From contig NZ_CAAJGK010000011.1 of assembly GCF_900996245.1 (NCBI RefSeq), forward strand, positions 124,001 through 188,000: a stretch of 64,000 nt of DNA. Reading direction: 5' to 3'. A model generated the notes under the pieces. The model did no database searches. It was given only the letters and a program-made list of their open reading frames with translations, and was not told where the DNA came from. The stretch is from Paraburkholderia sp. BCC1886. GTDB taxonomy: Bacteria; Pseudomonadota; Gammaproteobacteria; Burkholderiales; Burkholderiaceae. A program made the translations under genes and the position numbers. Below, piece after piece: positions 36,233 through 44,866 of this stretch; position 1 is the stretch's first letter, and every line of letters begins with the position of its first letter.

Positions 36233-37054
36233 ATGACAACCCTGCTTGAGAACCAACGCGCCGTGGTGGCGCTCGAAGCGTTTGCCCTGGAAGACATCAC
36301 TGGTCTCTTGCACCGGGTGTTCCCTGCGATTCACCAAGGCTTTCGTACCCTCTACGACGAACTGATCTCCCCCAATGATCAGAGCGTGGCGCCGCTCACG
36401 GCTGACCAGGCGAAATTCCTCAAGCTGATCACAGGCCGCAACTACATCTCCATCTCGCCGCTGCCTGCTCGGGTGCCGGAAGGGCTGAAGGTGCCGTTCC
36501 TGGTCTACGGAGAGGCGCTGACCACAGCGAGCAACCATGCCGCGAAGATCCTCGACGAGCTCTCTGTTTTCACGCTCTTTCTGGGAAAGCTCATCAACGA
36601 GCACACCTACCAGTACGGCACCGACTACAACCCAGCCTTCTACAGCAAGATGCGCATCGCCCGCGTGCTGGACAATAAGCAACTGGGCGCCTGCTTTCAG
36701 CCGGGATCGACCAAAGCCGAACGCACCTTCGGCGACGTCGTCGGTCGTAACGCAGACTGGCGCAGTGTCTTCGAAGTCGCGAATCTGGTGAGTGCGACGA
36801 TCGAAACCGTGAACCGTCGTACGGTCTTGAAGAAGATCGAGGAAGCGGGCCAGCTGCTAGATGTGCTGGAAAAGAAGATCGCGCGCAAGGAACTCGACGG
36901 CATCACGCCGGAGATGATCACCTCGCTCTCGGCCGGTGCCTACGAGATGGGTGAACAACTGGAGATGTACAGTGCGGTCTGGTACAAGGTGCAGGCTTTC
37001 GTCACGGCTGTTAACGAATGCACCCAGGTGGTCAACCGTGCCTTTGACCGGTAA
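36233..37054 (+). CDS. Hypothetical alpha-helical protein, possibly virion-associated
   Basis: 273 aa, weak Shine-Dalgarno. Mostly long helices (LDELSVFTLFLGKLINEHTY; IEEAGQLLDVLEKKIARKEL), suggesting coiled or bundled architecture similar to internal head or tail-associated proteins of large myoviruses. It is a single-gene plus-strand unit bounded by the divergent region at 36.1-36.2 kb and a strong terminator at 37.07 kb. No family recognised. Confidence 0.5.
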   Translation: MTTLLENQRAVVALEAFALEDITGLLHRVFPAIHQGFRTLYDELISPNDQSVAPLTADQAKFLKLITGRNYISISPLPARVPEGLKVPFLVYGEALTTASNHAAKILDELSVFTLFLGKLINEHTYQYGTDYNPAFYSKMRIARVLDNKQLGACFQPGSTKAERTFGDVVGRNADWRSVFEVANLVSATIETVNRRTVLKKIEEAGQLLDVLEKKIARKELDGITPEMITSLSAGAYEMGEQLEMYSAVWYKVQAFVTAVNECTQVVNRAFDR

Positions 37055-37060
37055 GCGAAC

Positions 37061-37110
37061 GGCATAAGAGCCAGAGGAGACCCGCGAAGGTCTCCTCTGG
37101 CTTGTATGAC
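37061..37110. terminator. Bidirectional hairpin terminator (CATA...TATG family)
   Basis: Perfect 13-bp stem GCCAGAGGAGACC / GGTCTCCTCTGGC (37070-37082 and 37089-37101), 6-nt loop, CATA left and TATG right, between convergent genes. Confidence 0.85.
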
Positions 37111-37121
37111 GCTTGGGGGGG

Positions 37122-37532
37122 TTATGCCTGAACGGTACCCCAGTTGTGCAGGAGTTGGCCGACGTCTTGCGCCATCTTGCCTTCATCGTCATAACGCATC
37201 CACTGAGGCATGACGGACACAACACGAGCTCCCAACCCCCGAACGTCCCTGGGTTCATGCAAGGTCTTGATGTTGACCTCCACGCCCAAGTCCAACGGAC
37301 GGTTGCGCCAGATAGCGCGGCTGATATACACCGGGAAACGGAGGGCGGCGTCGTCGCTCGAGAGCTCCAGGATCTTGTTCAGCTTGTGCAGCATTTCGCC
37401 GTTGATTTCCTGGGGAGCCTTGAGTTGCGCCGAAAGCGAAGCAAGGAACAACAAACGCTTCATACGTGCGGATAAACGTCGGTCCAGAAATGACGAGCAA
37501 CGCGCACGAATGACGCTGTTGACACGATACAT
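37122..37532 (-). CDS. Hypothetical protein
   Basis: 136 aa from MYRVNSVIRA, chosen because GGAG lies eight bases upstream; earlier in-frame starts lack one. Basic N-terminus, then a helical and beta core (FPVYISRAIWRNRPLDLGVE). It lies immediately downstream of the RNase HI fusion. No family recognised. Confidence 0.5.
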   Translation of the reverse strand: MYRVNSVIRARCSSFLDRRLSARMKRLLFLASLSAQLKAPQEINGEMLHKLNKILELSSDDAALRFPVYISRAIWRNRPLDLGVEVNIKTLHEPRDVRGLGARVVSVMPQWMRYDDEGKMAQDVGQLLHNWGTVQA

Positions 37533-37629
37533 TGAAGAACTCCGTAATGACGCAGCACTACGCTGAGCGTGTGGTGTGGTGGTTGTTTGCATAGCGCTTT
37601 TGTGCGTCTTGAAAAGGATGAAGATGAGG

Positions 37630-39264
37630 TTACGCGACAATCCTCAAGTTGCTGTAGACGCCCGCATAGATCCCGACATCCCCTTCCGCTTCCACGACCG
37701 TGGCGTAGCGAAATGCCTGAGGTGACTCGGGCCAGGTGATGAGGGTGACTTTCGGCAAGCGTTTTTCCAGCCGCTTGAGAGAGTTCCGGTTCAGCAGATC
37801 GATGCTCAGAGTCAACGTCACCGGGACCTGCGCAATTTGATCTCCGACTTTGCGGTTCGCCTGTACTTCCAGAGCGGCAAACCCGACCACAAACTGCGGT
37901 CGCAATTCGTAGGTCAAGACGGTCTCACCCTTTTTGCCAACAGGTTTTTCACGCGCCTCATAAAGAATACCGGTCAGATCGGTGCACGTAACGAACGCAT
38001 CTCCCGACTTGTACATATCCAGCTTGTCGGCCAGATCGGAGAGCGCGTTCACAGCACGCATGGCGATACGCTCGGGTCGCAGCTCGCGCAGGAGTGGCTT
38101 GCGTCGCCCCCCAGCACCCGGTTCTTCATCGAGGCAGTTGAGATCCAGCCGGCTATGTTTCTCACGCGGCATGGCGATATCGCCATAGCGCATCAGTTCC
38201 TTATGGGTGCCGCCTGAGAAGAGCTGATCGAGCCGCAACATCACGAGCGAGTCCATCCCGCTGGCCATCCGGGTGACGTGGTCTCGGACAAGCTCGATCG
38301 CAGGATCCGGCTCCTGAATTCGCACCACCGAATAGGCGCCATCGCTAATGCGCTTGCCCAGCATTTCGTCTTCGGTGCCGTGCTCCCCCAGATAGTACTC
38401 ACCCGGCTTGTGATACTCCGCCAGTGTGTTGAAGTACATCCGGCGGCTCGCGATCATCGGATGGCGATCAGCGTCGTACTTCCAGTAGCCTTCCGGCACG
38501 GTCGTCGTGATGTCCGAGCGTGAGATGTGTTGCTGCGCAAGCTCCACACCGATCGTCGCCGACTTGTCCGCGTCTTCGTTGCCGAGGTGACCGTTGTGAC
38601 CTTTCACCCACGCAAACTTCACCTCCACGCCCCGGTCGAGCAAGCGCTGACGCACCTCGTAGATATCTTTCCAGAGTTCCACGTTGGAGGGCGCCTCACC
38701 GTTGGCCTTGAGCCATCCATTGCGACGCCACCCATCCATCCAACCTTCCATGCCCTTGCGGACATACTCGCTGTCGGTGGTGACCAGCACACGTTTGAGG
38801 TCGTAGTTGAGGGCGTGTTCGAGCGCGCGTGTGGCAGCCATCAGTTCACCGACATTGTTCGTCGGTTTCTTCGCCTGGTCCAGCACGAGGATAGAACCGT
38901 ACCCATCCACGTAATGGATGGGCGTGACCTCCACGACGTTCGTCCGCTTGGCTGCCTCGCTCTTGGCAAGGTAGCCTTTGGCAGTCAGGATCCAGTTCGG
39001 ATTGCCTGCGCCTTTCTTCGGTTTCTCGTCCGAATAAAGAAAGCCGTGAATACCCCAGCCACTTGGGCCGGGGTTGGGTTTGGCTCCGCCGTCCGCGTAA
39101 AGGGCCATGCCGCACGTAGCGACCGGTGTTTCGGGCAGCGCGATACCGCTGAGCTTTCCCTTGCCTGGGGCTAAGATCTGCTCGACGAACGCAGGGACAC
39201 CCAACCCGATCTGGACGCTCGCGTCCTCCATCGATACTTCTACATCTGCAATGATTTCGCTCAC
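37630..39264 (-). CDS. RNase HI domain fused to a large unknown C-terminal domain
   Basis: 544 aa from GTG (VSEIIADVEV); MED at 39231 is an alternative start. The RNase HI core is at ~52-240: ALYADGGAKPNPGPSGWG with Asp58, NNVGELMAATRALEHAL with Glu140, VTTDSEYV with Asp164, and WVKGHNGHLGNEDAD with His223/Asp231. The catalytic set is complete. A ~40-residue insertion lies between the first Asp and Glu. Residues ~250-544 form an additional domain I do not recognise (EGYWKYDADRHPMIASRRMY, DSLVMLRLDQLFSGGTHKEL). RNase HI removes RNA from RNA:DNA hybrids, here probably replication primers or R-loops; the C-terminal part may target it. Confidence 0.8.
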   Translation of the reverse strand: MSEIIADVEVSMEDASVQIGLGVPAFVEQILAPGKGKLSGIALPETPVATCGMALYADGGAKPNPGPSGWGIHGFLYSDEKPKKGAGNPNWILTAKGYLAKSEAAKRTNVVEVTPIHYVDGYGSILVLDQAKKPTNNVGELMAATRALEHALNYDLKRVLVTTDSEYVRKGMEGWMDGWRRNGWLKANGEAPSNVELWKDIYEVRQRLLDRGVEVKFAWVKGHNGHLGNEDADKSATIGVELAQQHISRSDITTTVPEGYWKYDADRHPMIASRRMYFNTLAEYHKPGEYYLGEHGTEDEMLGKRISDGAYSVVRIQEPDPAIELVRDHVTRMASGMDSLVMLRLDQLFSGGTHKELMRYGDIAMPREKHSRLDLNCLDEEPGAGGRRKPLLRELRPERIAMRAVNALSDLADKLDMYKSGDAFVTCTDLTGILYEAREKPVGKKGETVLTYELRPQFVVGFAALEVQANRKVGDQIAQVPVTLTLSIDLLNRNSLKRLEKRLPKVTLITWPESPQAFRYATVVEAEGDVGIYAGVYSNLRIVA

Positions 39265-39328
39265 GTTCGTGGACCTATGGTGTCTTTGACTACACCATTC
39301 GCGGCGCACGTCAAAAAATGCCGGAGCC

Positions 39329-39808
39329 TTATTTGGGCAATGGGGCAGGTGCTTTCTGGAAGTCATCGCAGCGTTTCAGGTAAGCCCGATACGCCTTGGT
39401 CTGAGCGACGCTTTCAGCGCGCACGTACTCCTGCAGCGCTGCGATATAGCCACGCTCAATGTCATTGATGGCCTTCGTGTCATCCGGCCGGGTTGCCTGC
39501 AACTGGGCAAGCGGCGCGATGGGCTGCACGGTGGGGGTGGGTGGACGGTAGGCCGGGCAAACTCCCGCAGTGCGCTCCGGTACCGGCACGATCACCGGGA
39601 CAGGGGTTACTGCAGGCTTCGCATTCGGGTCGACGATCTGATCTTTGGGGATGAGTACGATCACCCCACTCAGGTGATTTCCGTCCACGCCCTTGACAGT
39701 GCTCAGCTCATCGGGGGTCAGCCCTACGTAGCGCGAGCCGTTGAAGCTATTGCAGCCCGAGAGACTGAGCAAGCCTACGGCCAAGACGGTCTGGATGAAT
39801 GTCTTCAT
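39329..39808 (-). CDS. Lipoprotein (o-spanin-like or envelope protein)
   Basis: 159 aa, AGGA eight bases before ATG. A clear signal peptide with lipobox LSLSGC (Cys19), then a Pro/Val-rich periplasmic linker (TPVPVIVPVPERTAG; YRPPTPTVQPIAPLAQ) and a C-terminal helix. Pro-rich lipoproteins next to a TM/coiled-coil gene fit the o-spanin role of spanning the periplasm to fuse membranes at lysis. It is longer than most o-spanins. Confidence 0.55.
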   Translation of the reverse strand: MKTFIQTVLAVGLLSLSGCNSFNGSRYVGLTPDELSTVKGVDGNHLSGVIVLIPKDQIVDPNAKPAVTPVPVIVPVPERTAGVCPAYRPPTPTVQPIAPLAQLQATRPDDTKAINDIERGYIAALQEYVRAESVAQTKAYRAYLKRCDDFQKAPAPLPK

Positions 39809-39832
39809 GGTGGAATTCCTGAAAGTTGGTTT

Positions 39833-40255
39833 TCAGTGCTTGACTGGCTTCGCGCCAAAGAGGGACTCAAGACCTTGGTAGTTCTCCAGCTGCGCGTTGG
39901 TGGCCGCGTCCGAAGCCGGCTGCACGGCGCTGGCGCTTGCAGGGACCGTGGGTTCCGCATCGTCGTCCTCAGCATCGGGCTCGCCGCGCGTGTCCTGAGG
40001 CAACTGCTTCTGCTTGGAGAGATGGTCGTAGGCGTTCTGGAGCTGCACATATTTATCCAGCAGCGTTACCAGACGAATGTCAGACCAGATATTGAGGACG
40101 TTGAAGGTGATGCTCGCCATGACGGCGATGCTGAAGATAGCGCGCCGGCGATTGGCGCGAAATGCTTCGCGCAAGCTCTTGCCTTCCAGCACCATTTCTT
40201 TGACGAAGGGCCATGCGCTCCATACGAGCTTAAAGATGAACTCGATAAGGTTCAT
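39833..40255 (-). CDS. TM protein with periplasmic helix (i-spanin-like)
   Basis: 140 aa. A basic, cytoplasmic amphipathic N-terminus (~40 residues), a TM helix at ~39-57 (AIFSIAVMASITFNVLNIW), then a helical segment (RLVTLLDKYVQLQNAYDHLS) and an acidic, Ala/Ser/Pro-rich disordered tail. It is adjacent and upstream of the lipoprotein gene on the same strand, as i-spanin and o-spanin genes usually are. Confidence 0.5.
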   Translation of the reverse strand: MNLIEFIFKLVWSAWPFVKEMVLEGKSLREAFRANRRRAIFSIAVMASITFNVLNIWSDIRLVTLLDKYVQLQNAYDHLSKQKQLPQDTRGEPDAEDDDAEPTVPASASAVQPASDAATNAQLENYQGLESLFGAKPVKH

Positions 40256-40273
40256 AGGTCGACCCCGTAGTAG

Positions 40274-40285
40274 GTAATTTTATAG
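40274..40285. promoter_or_regulatory. GTAATTTTATAG motif in divergent region
   Basis: Identical to the 12-mer at 36183-36194. It is followed by TCTGG and then by a small inverted repeat GAGATGGG / CCCATCTC at 40302-40323 ahead of the plus-strand start at 40351. Confidence 0.3.
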
Positions 40286-40350
40286 TCTGGATGCAACTAT
40301 CGAGATGGGCTTACCCCCATCTCAGCGCGATCTCACGGAGAGAGAACACG

Positions 40351-41766
40351 ATGTACACGCTTAAAGGCTTTATCAATAACGCGGCGTTTGTGAACAACAC
40401 GCCAGGCTCGACTGCGGTCATCGGGGAACTCTCAACGCAATCGAGTACGTACTCGCTCAGCAAGGGCTATTACTCGGATGACAGCGTCGCGGATCTCTCG
40501 CTCGTGAGTTTCTTGAGCCAGGATTCCGCCACGGGTGCAATCGAAGCGCCTGCCGACATCGCGCTGCAGGTGCTGCAGATCGCAGCGTTTGTGTATGCGC
40601 AGACGCAGGCCACACCCAATCCCGGTCAGATCGCCTCCACCACGCTGCTTGCGAGCCTGCTCGCGCAGTTTCAGACGAGCGCAGGCAACTTCACCTGCGG
40701 CACGATGGTGACGGATGGAACCTACTGGGTACCACAGTGGCTGGCGTGGGAGAACACGACCGATACGACGTACGGGTCTGTCGCCACGAGTGATGCGAAT
40801 TCGAACGAGATCAAGATCTGGTTCACGGACGCAGCGTTCAACGCCCAGTACGATGAATACGACATCGTGGTCGTGCCGCCGATGGCAACGCTCGACAATT
40901 TCTTTACGACCGCGTCGAATGTGAATGCGTTGCTGAGCGCGCAGACCTTCGTCGACACGATGACGCTGATCCAGACGGCAAAGGGCAACAACCCGGAGTC
41001 GCTCCTGGAAGCGGAGTCATACAACTACGTCGATCCGACGGACGCGACGAATTTGATTGCGACGAACTGGACGGTGCTGATTTACGGCATTGCCGGCAAC
41101 ACGGTGGACGCGATTGCTGAAGCCATCATCGACTACGTCCTCGCGAACAGCTCGCACACGCAGGCAGAGTGGACGGCGATTCTGCCGGACCTTTTCAAGC
41201 GCACCGAGTTCACGCTCGTTCCGATGTGGGACCAGACAGCGATCGCTGCAAAGACAGGTGGACTGCCGGTGTATTCCCCGGTGGCCAATCCGTCCCGCGC
41301 GCTGGCGATGATGACGGAAGTGGCAAGCACGTACACGGATGATCATATTAATTCCAATACGTGCGTCCAAACGTTCCCCTACAACAACATTGCGCTGATC
41401 AGCTGCGGCTCGCCGAACAACGCCAATGCGGCGTATCAGCTCGAAGATGTCTTCCCGGACATCCTGTCTGTGTCTTCCCAAAGCCTCGATTTCGGACGTC
41501 AGGCGGTGACCACGCAGGACTTCGTGCTGCTGGTGGCCAGCATGTTGGCCGCCGCAGAAACCATGACGGAATACGGCAGTCCCCCGACGGGCATGACCAC
41601 GCTCACGCGGAACAACATCCTGTATCTGGTTGCGACCTACGACGCGATCAACTACCTGATGGTGGTCAAAGCCAACTTCCCGCTGGCCAATGTATCGACC
41701 TTCGGCGCCGATGGTGTCTACGTGGCACCGACAACAGACGGCAGCAGCACAACAACCACGAGCTAA
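40351..41766 (+). CDS. Virion structural protein
   Basis: 471 aa from MYTLKGFINNAAF, with ACGGAGAGAG upstream. No signal or TM. Mixed alpha/beta with repeated Thr/Ser/Asn-rich surface stretches and a disordered Thr/Ser-rich C-terminus, as in the other virion-type proteins here. The N-terminus resembles that of the 417-aa protein at 48339 (both begin MYTL). It is co-oriented and 15 nt from the SPRY-domain protein gene, so it is probably part of the same tail structure. No family recognised. Confidence 0.55.
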   Translation: MYTLKGFINNAAFVNNTPGSTAVIGELSTQSSTYSLSKGYYSDDSVADLSLVSFLSQDSATGAIEAPADIALQVLQIAAFVYAQTQATPNPGQIASTTLLASLLAQFQTSAGNFTCGTMVTDGTYWVPQWLAWENTTDTTYGSVATSDANSNEIKIWFTDAAFNAQYDEYDIVVVPPMATLDNFFTTASNVNALLSAQTFVDTMTLIQTAKGNNPESLLEAESYNYVDPTDATNLIATNWTVLIYGIAGNTVDAIAEAIIDYVLANSSHTQAEWTAILPDLFKRTEFTLVPMWDQTAIAAKTGGLPVYSPVANPSRALAMMTEVASTYTDDHINSNTCVQTFPYNNIALISCGSPNNANAAYQLEDVFPDILSVSSQSLDFGRQAVTTQDFVLLVASMLAAAETMTEYGSPPTGMTTLTRNNILYLVATYDAINYLMVVKANFPLANVSTFGADGVYVAPTTDGSSTTTTS

Positions 41767-41781
41767 TAGAACAGGGCTACC

Positions 41782-43743
41782 ATGACGACCCCTTTGACTC
41801 CGAATCTCAACTCATCGGGTAGCTGGAACCTGACTGCGCCGTTCGCGGCACTCCTGACATCGAACGTCTCGTACAAGTGCGTTGCCATCCGCTCATTGAG
41901 CGACCTGATTGCTGCCGGCGCTGATCCGTATTCGCTTTACTACTCGGCGAACGGTTTGACGCAGGCGGACTATCAGGCCGACGTCACGGCTGGCGCGTCC
42001 ATCGTCTCGTTGCAGTCCTCGAGCGGGAGTTGGGTGTATGTGCCGACGACCTACATCAGCCAGATGCCGGGCCAGAACAACATCTCCTGCACGTCCATCG
42101 TGCTGGGGGTGAACCTCGGGCCGCTACCGGATTCGCTGGACCTCACGTTTGTGAAGACGCAGGTGGCCAATGCGGTGACCGATTCGCTGGGGGTGTCCAA
42201 CCCAACCGTGGTGGGCCTGGCGGTTTCCGCCAAGACGCTGATCAGCTCCGCGGAAGCGGCTGCGGCCGCGGCGGCACGTCAGGCGGTGATCAACTCCATC
42301 GGTACGCCGACGGCGCAACTCATTGCCGCGCAGAAGACCGTCACCACGCAACAGACGGTCATCACGTCGCTTTCGGAGTACATCCAGACGCTGATCACGT
42401 CAGGTGTCATCCCGTCGGCTCAGATACCCGTCTCAGGCAGTACGCCCACGGTTCCCACCGTCACTGCGATGATCGACGCGAGTGTTCTGCCCAGTGGGAT
42501 GACGCTCGATTCGACGAATATGGTGGTCACCAGCACCGAGAACGCCTGGCAAACGGCGCGAACAACGTACGCACAGTCGATCGGCCTCTACTACGCAGAA
42601 GCCACGATCACCCGGCTGGCGGGGGCGATCGGCTTTGGGTTGTGCAACCAGAGCGAAGCCGCAGACGGCGAACTGGGTGCCGATTCGAACGGCATCATGA
42701 TGTTCAACAACATCGCCAACGTGACCAGTGGTGTGTTCTATCTGGGCGGGGTGGTCGACACCATCGGCGACCAGGCGCCGCCGCAGGGCACGACAGTGGG
42801 GATCGCGGCGAACCTGACGTTGGGTCTGGTCTGGTTCTGGAACCCAGTCACCCAGCAGTGGAACGGCGACTCACTGGCCAATCAGGACCCGGCAGGCAGC
42901 GTCGGAGGGATCGACATCACCAGCATCTGCCGATCCGGTTCGAATGCCGTCCAGGTCTATCCGGCGATCTCACTCTGGCAGTTGACGGACTCGGTAACGT
43001 ACAACCCGGGCAGTAGTGCGTTCTCGAACACGATTCCGGATGGCTACTCGGCGTGGAACACGGATGCCAGCGCCACGGTGTCGACAGGTAGCACCACGAC
43101 GACGACCCAGGTCGCCACGCTCGATCCGGTGAATTCGGGTACGGGCGGCACGCTCTCCAACAGTAACCTGACCTTTACCTCGTCCGGGGGCTGGCTGGTA
43201 TCGCGCTCGACGAACGCGCAGAATGCTGGCAAATACTACTTCGAAGTCACGGTGAACAACATCGCCGGCGGGGTAGCGATCGGTGTAGCGAATGGGCTGG
43301 CGAATCTGGGGCAGTCGCTTGGTCTCGACGCAAACAGCATCATTGCCTACGACGAGCTGACGTATGAGCCCGGGTCCGGGATCTTTGCCAACAATGCATA
43401 CGTGACGGGCACCATGGCGACGGAGGGCGAGTTCGCGATGGCTGCAGGGGCGGTGATCGGCGTGGCAGTCGATCTCACGAATGAGCTGATCTGGTTCTGG
43501 AATCCGGCAACGAGCCAGTGGAACTGTGACGTGATCGCCAATCAGGACCCGAGTACGGGTGCGGGTGGGATCAGTATTGGCGGTCTCACCGGCGTGGCCT
43601 ATAACGGTTACGTCTACGCAGCCGTCTCTTGCTTCAGTACGGGCGACTCCGTGACGGCCAATCTTGGTGCGGCGGGTTTCACCAATCCGCTCCCGGCGGG
43701 ATTCAGTGCGTGGGACACATTGGTGCTGACCGTATCGACCTAG
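41782..43743 (+). CDS. Virion protein with two tandem SPRY-like lectin domains
   Basis: 653 aa. Residues 1-~230 form a mixed N-terminal module with an Ala-rich coiled segment (AEAAAAAAARQAVINSIG). Two similar domains follow, at ~240-425 and ~450-650. Each has the strand order GxYYxExT...GxGxxN, then ...VGIAANL..GLVWFWNP..QQWNGD in the first and VIGVAVDL..ELIWFWNP..SQWNCD in the second, then NQDP...GGI.I and finally PDGYSAWN / PAGFSAWD. That is a SPRY/concanavalin-like beta sandwich pattern. SPRY modules on phage tails may bind sugars or proteins. Receptor binding is a reasonable inference. Confidence 0.6.
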   Translation: MTTPLTPNLNSSGSWNLTAPFAALLTSNVSYKCVAIRSLSDLIAAGADPYSLYYSANGLTQADYQADVTAGASIVSLQSSSGSWVYVPTTYISQMPGQNNISCTSIVLGVNLGPLPDSLDLTFVKTQVANAVTDSLGVSNPTVVGLAVSAKTLISSAEAAAAAAARQAVINSIGTPTAQLIAAQKTVTTQQTVITSLSEYIQTLITSGVIPSAQIPVSGSTPTVPTVTAMIDASVLPSGMTLDSTNMVVTSTENAWQTARTTYAQSIGLYYAEATITRLAGAIGFGLCNQSEAADGELGADSNGIMMFNNIANVTSGVFYLGGVVDTIGDQAPPQGTTVGIAANLTLGLVWFWNPVTQQWNGDSLANQDPAGSVGGIDITSICRSGSNAVQVYPAISLWQLTDSVTYNPGSSAFSNTIPDGYSAWNTDASATVSTGSTTTTTQVATLDPVNSGTGGTLSNSNLTFTSSGGWLVSRSTNAQNAGKYYFEVTVNNIAGGVAIGVANGLANLGQSLGLDANSIIAYDELTYEPGSGIFANNAYVTGTMATEGEFAMAAGAVIGVAVDLTNELIWFWNPATSQWNCDVIANQDPSTGAGGISIGGLTGVAYNGYVYAAVSCFSTGDSVTANLGAAGFTNPLPAGFSAWDTLVLTVST

Positions 43744-43762
43744 ACCCCGCCGTAGGCAAGCG

Positions 43763-43797
43763 GCATACAGGCCAGGGCAATGCCCTGGCCCTTATGT
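43763..43797. terminator. Bidirectional hairpin terminator (CATA...TATG family)
   Basis: Perfect 9-bp stem GGCCAGGGC / GCCCTGGCC (43770-43778 and 43782-43790), flanked by GGCATACA and CTTATG, between convergent genes. Confidence 0.8.
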
Positions 43798-43800
43798 CCG

Positions 43801-44775
43801 TTAGTTGTATTGGAGGTTCGGCGCAGTGATCGATGTCGTCGCATTGATGGACGTGGCCGTCACCGGACCCACCACATTCATGCTGCCTTGAAGCGTCGCA
43901 TTGCCGGCGATCTGAATCTGCCCCGTACCCTGTGAGCCAAAACTGCCGGAGTTGGCCGCAGTCACCATATCGCCATTCAGCCCGAACGCGCCGTTCTCGG
44001 TGAAATTGCCGTTGTGCGTGGTCTGGGTCGACTGGATCGTGGACTGCGTCGCGGTGACATTCCACGTGGTCAGATCCATCGTCAGCGTCTTGGTCTTCAT
44101 GGTGATCGAATCGGGGATCGTCATGGTGAGCGTCGTGCCCATCATCTGCAAGACAGACTGGTCCCCGTTACCCAACTCCCAGCGGTTCTGGGTGGAGTCG
44201 AGCGTCAGGTAGTTCCCCATGCTGTCCTGCAGTTGCACCTGACCGCCTTTCGCATTGATCTGGAAGTCGTAGGTGGCAAATTCACCGTTCGCTTTGGACG
44301 TGTGCAGGGTGATCGACCCGGTGTGCGTCGAGACTTCGAGGAAGTAGCTGTTGTCCGCGGTGGTGCTCGCGCCTTCTTCCTGGGTGCCACTGAACGCATA
44401 GATCACCGTCTCCAGCTTACGCAGGTTCGAGTCATCCATCAGCGTCATCCAGAAATACTGGTCGGCGTCCGCAAACTGGTAAACCGCTACGTATGCGCCG
44501 CGCCGCACATCCGGCGATGTCTTACGGTTCCCGACACCCTGCTTGAACCACGTCGCCTTGATGGTGTTGGACGTGGCAACAGAGGTGTTGTAAGCCGTGC
44601 CGGTTGCATCTGTGCCGGTCGCGGTTTGGGTTGTGCCAGCGTCCGTGATAGCCCCGTTCAGAAAGGGCAAGTGTTCGATGGGAGTGACCTCGATGACGTC
44701 ACTGGAAAGCGACTTGTTGGCAGCCACAATCCCCACGCTGTAGAACTTCAGCATAGAGGCTTTGATATCAGGCAT
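43801..44775 (-). CDS. Baseplate spike-like protein (OB fold plus beta-helix)
   Basis: 324 aa. Residues ~75-120 resemble a gpV/gp5 OB-type domain (VRRGAYVAVYQFADADQYFW). The rest is repetitive short strands with Gly/Thr/Asn turns (DSITMKTKTLTMDLTTWNVT, GDMVTAANSGSFG, GQIQIAGNATL), typical of a needle-like triple-stranded beta-helix. Central spike proteins pierce the outer membrane on tail contraction. It is alone on the minus strand between two plus units. The domain assignment is by pattern only. Confidence 0.55.
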   Translation of the reverse strand: MPDIKASMLKFYSVGIVAANKSLSSDVIEVTPIEHLPFLNGAITDAGTTQTATGTDATGTAYNTSVATSNTIKATWFKQGVGNRKTSPDVRRGAYVAVYQFADADQYFWMTLMDDSNLRKLETVIYAFSGTQEEGASTTADNSYFLEVSTHTGSITLHTSKANGEFATYDFQINAKGGQVQLQDSMGNYLTLDSTQNRWELGNGDQSVLQMMGTTLTMTIPDSITMKTKTLTMDLTTWNVTATQSTIQSTQTTHNGNFTENGAFGLNGDMVTAANSGSFGSQGTGQIQIAGNATLQGSMNVVGPVTATSINATTSITAPNLQYN

Positions 44776-44866
44776 AGCGTGCTCACAGACCGCGTGCTGC
44801 TCCGCGGATAAAAGTTATCTCACACGATTATTCTCTGTGGGCAAAACCGGGAAGAGAGACAACGCT

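Noticed and set aside
43763-43797. CATA...TATG hairpins read as promoters
   Set aside because: At convergent junctions transcription starting there would run antisense into finished genes; a terminator role fits better.
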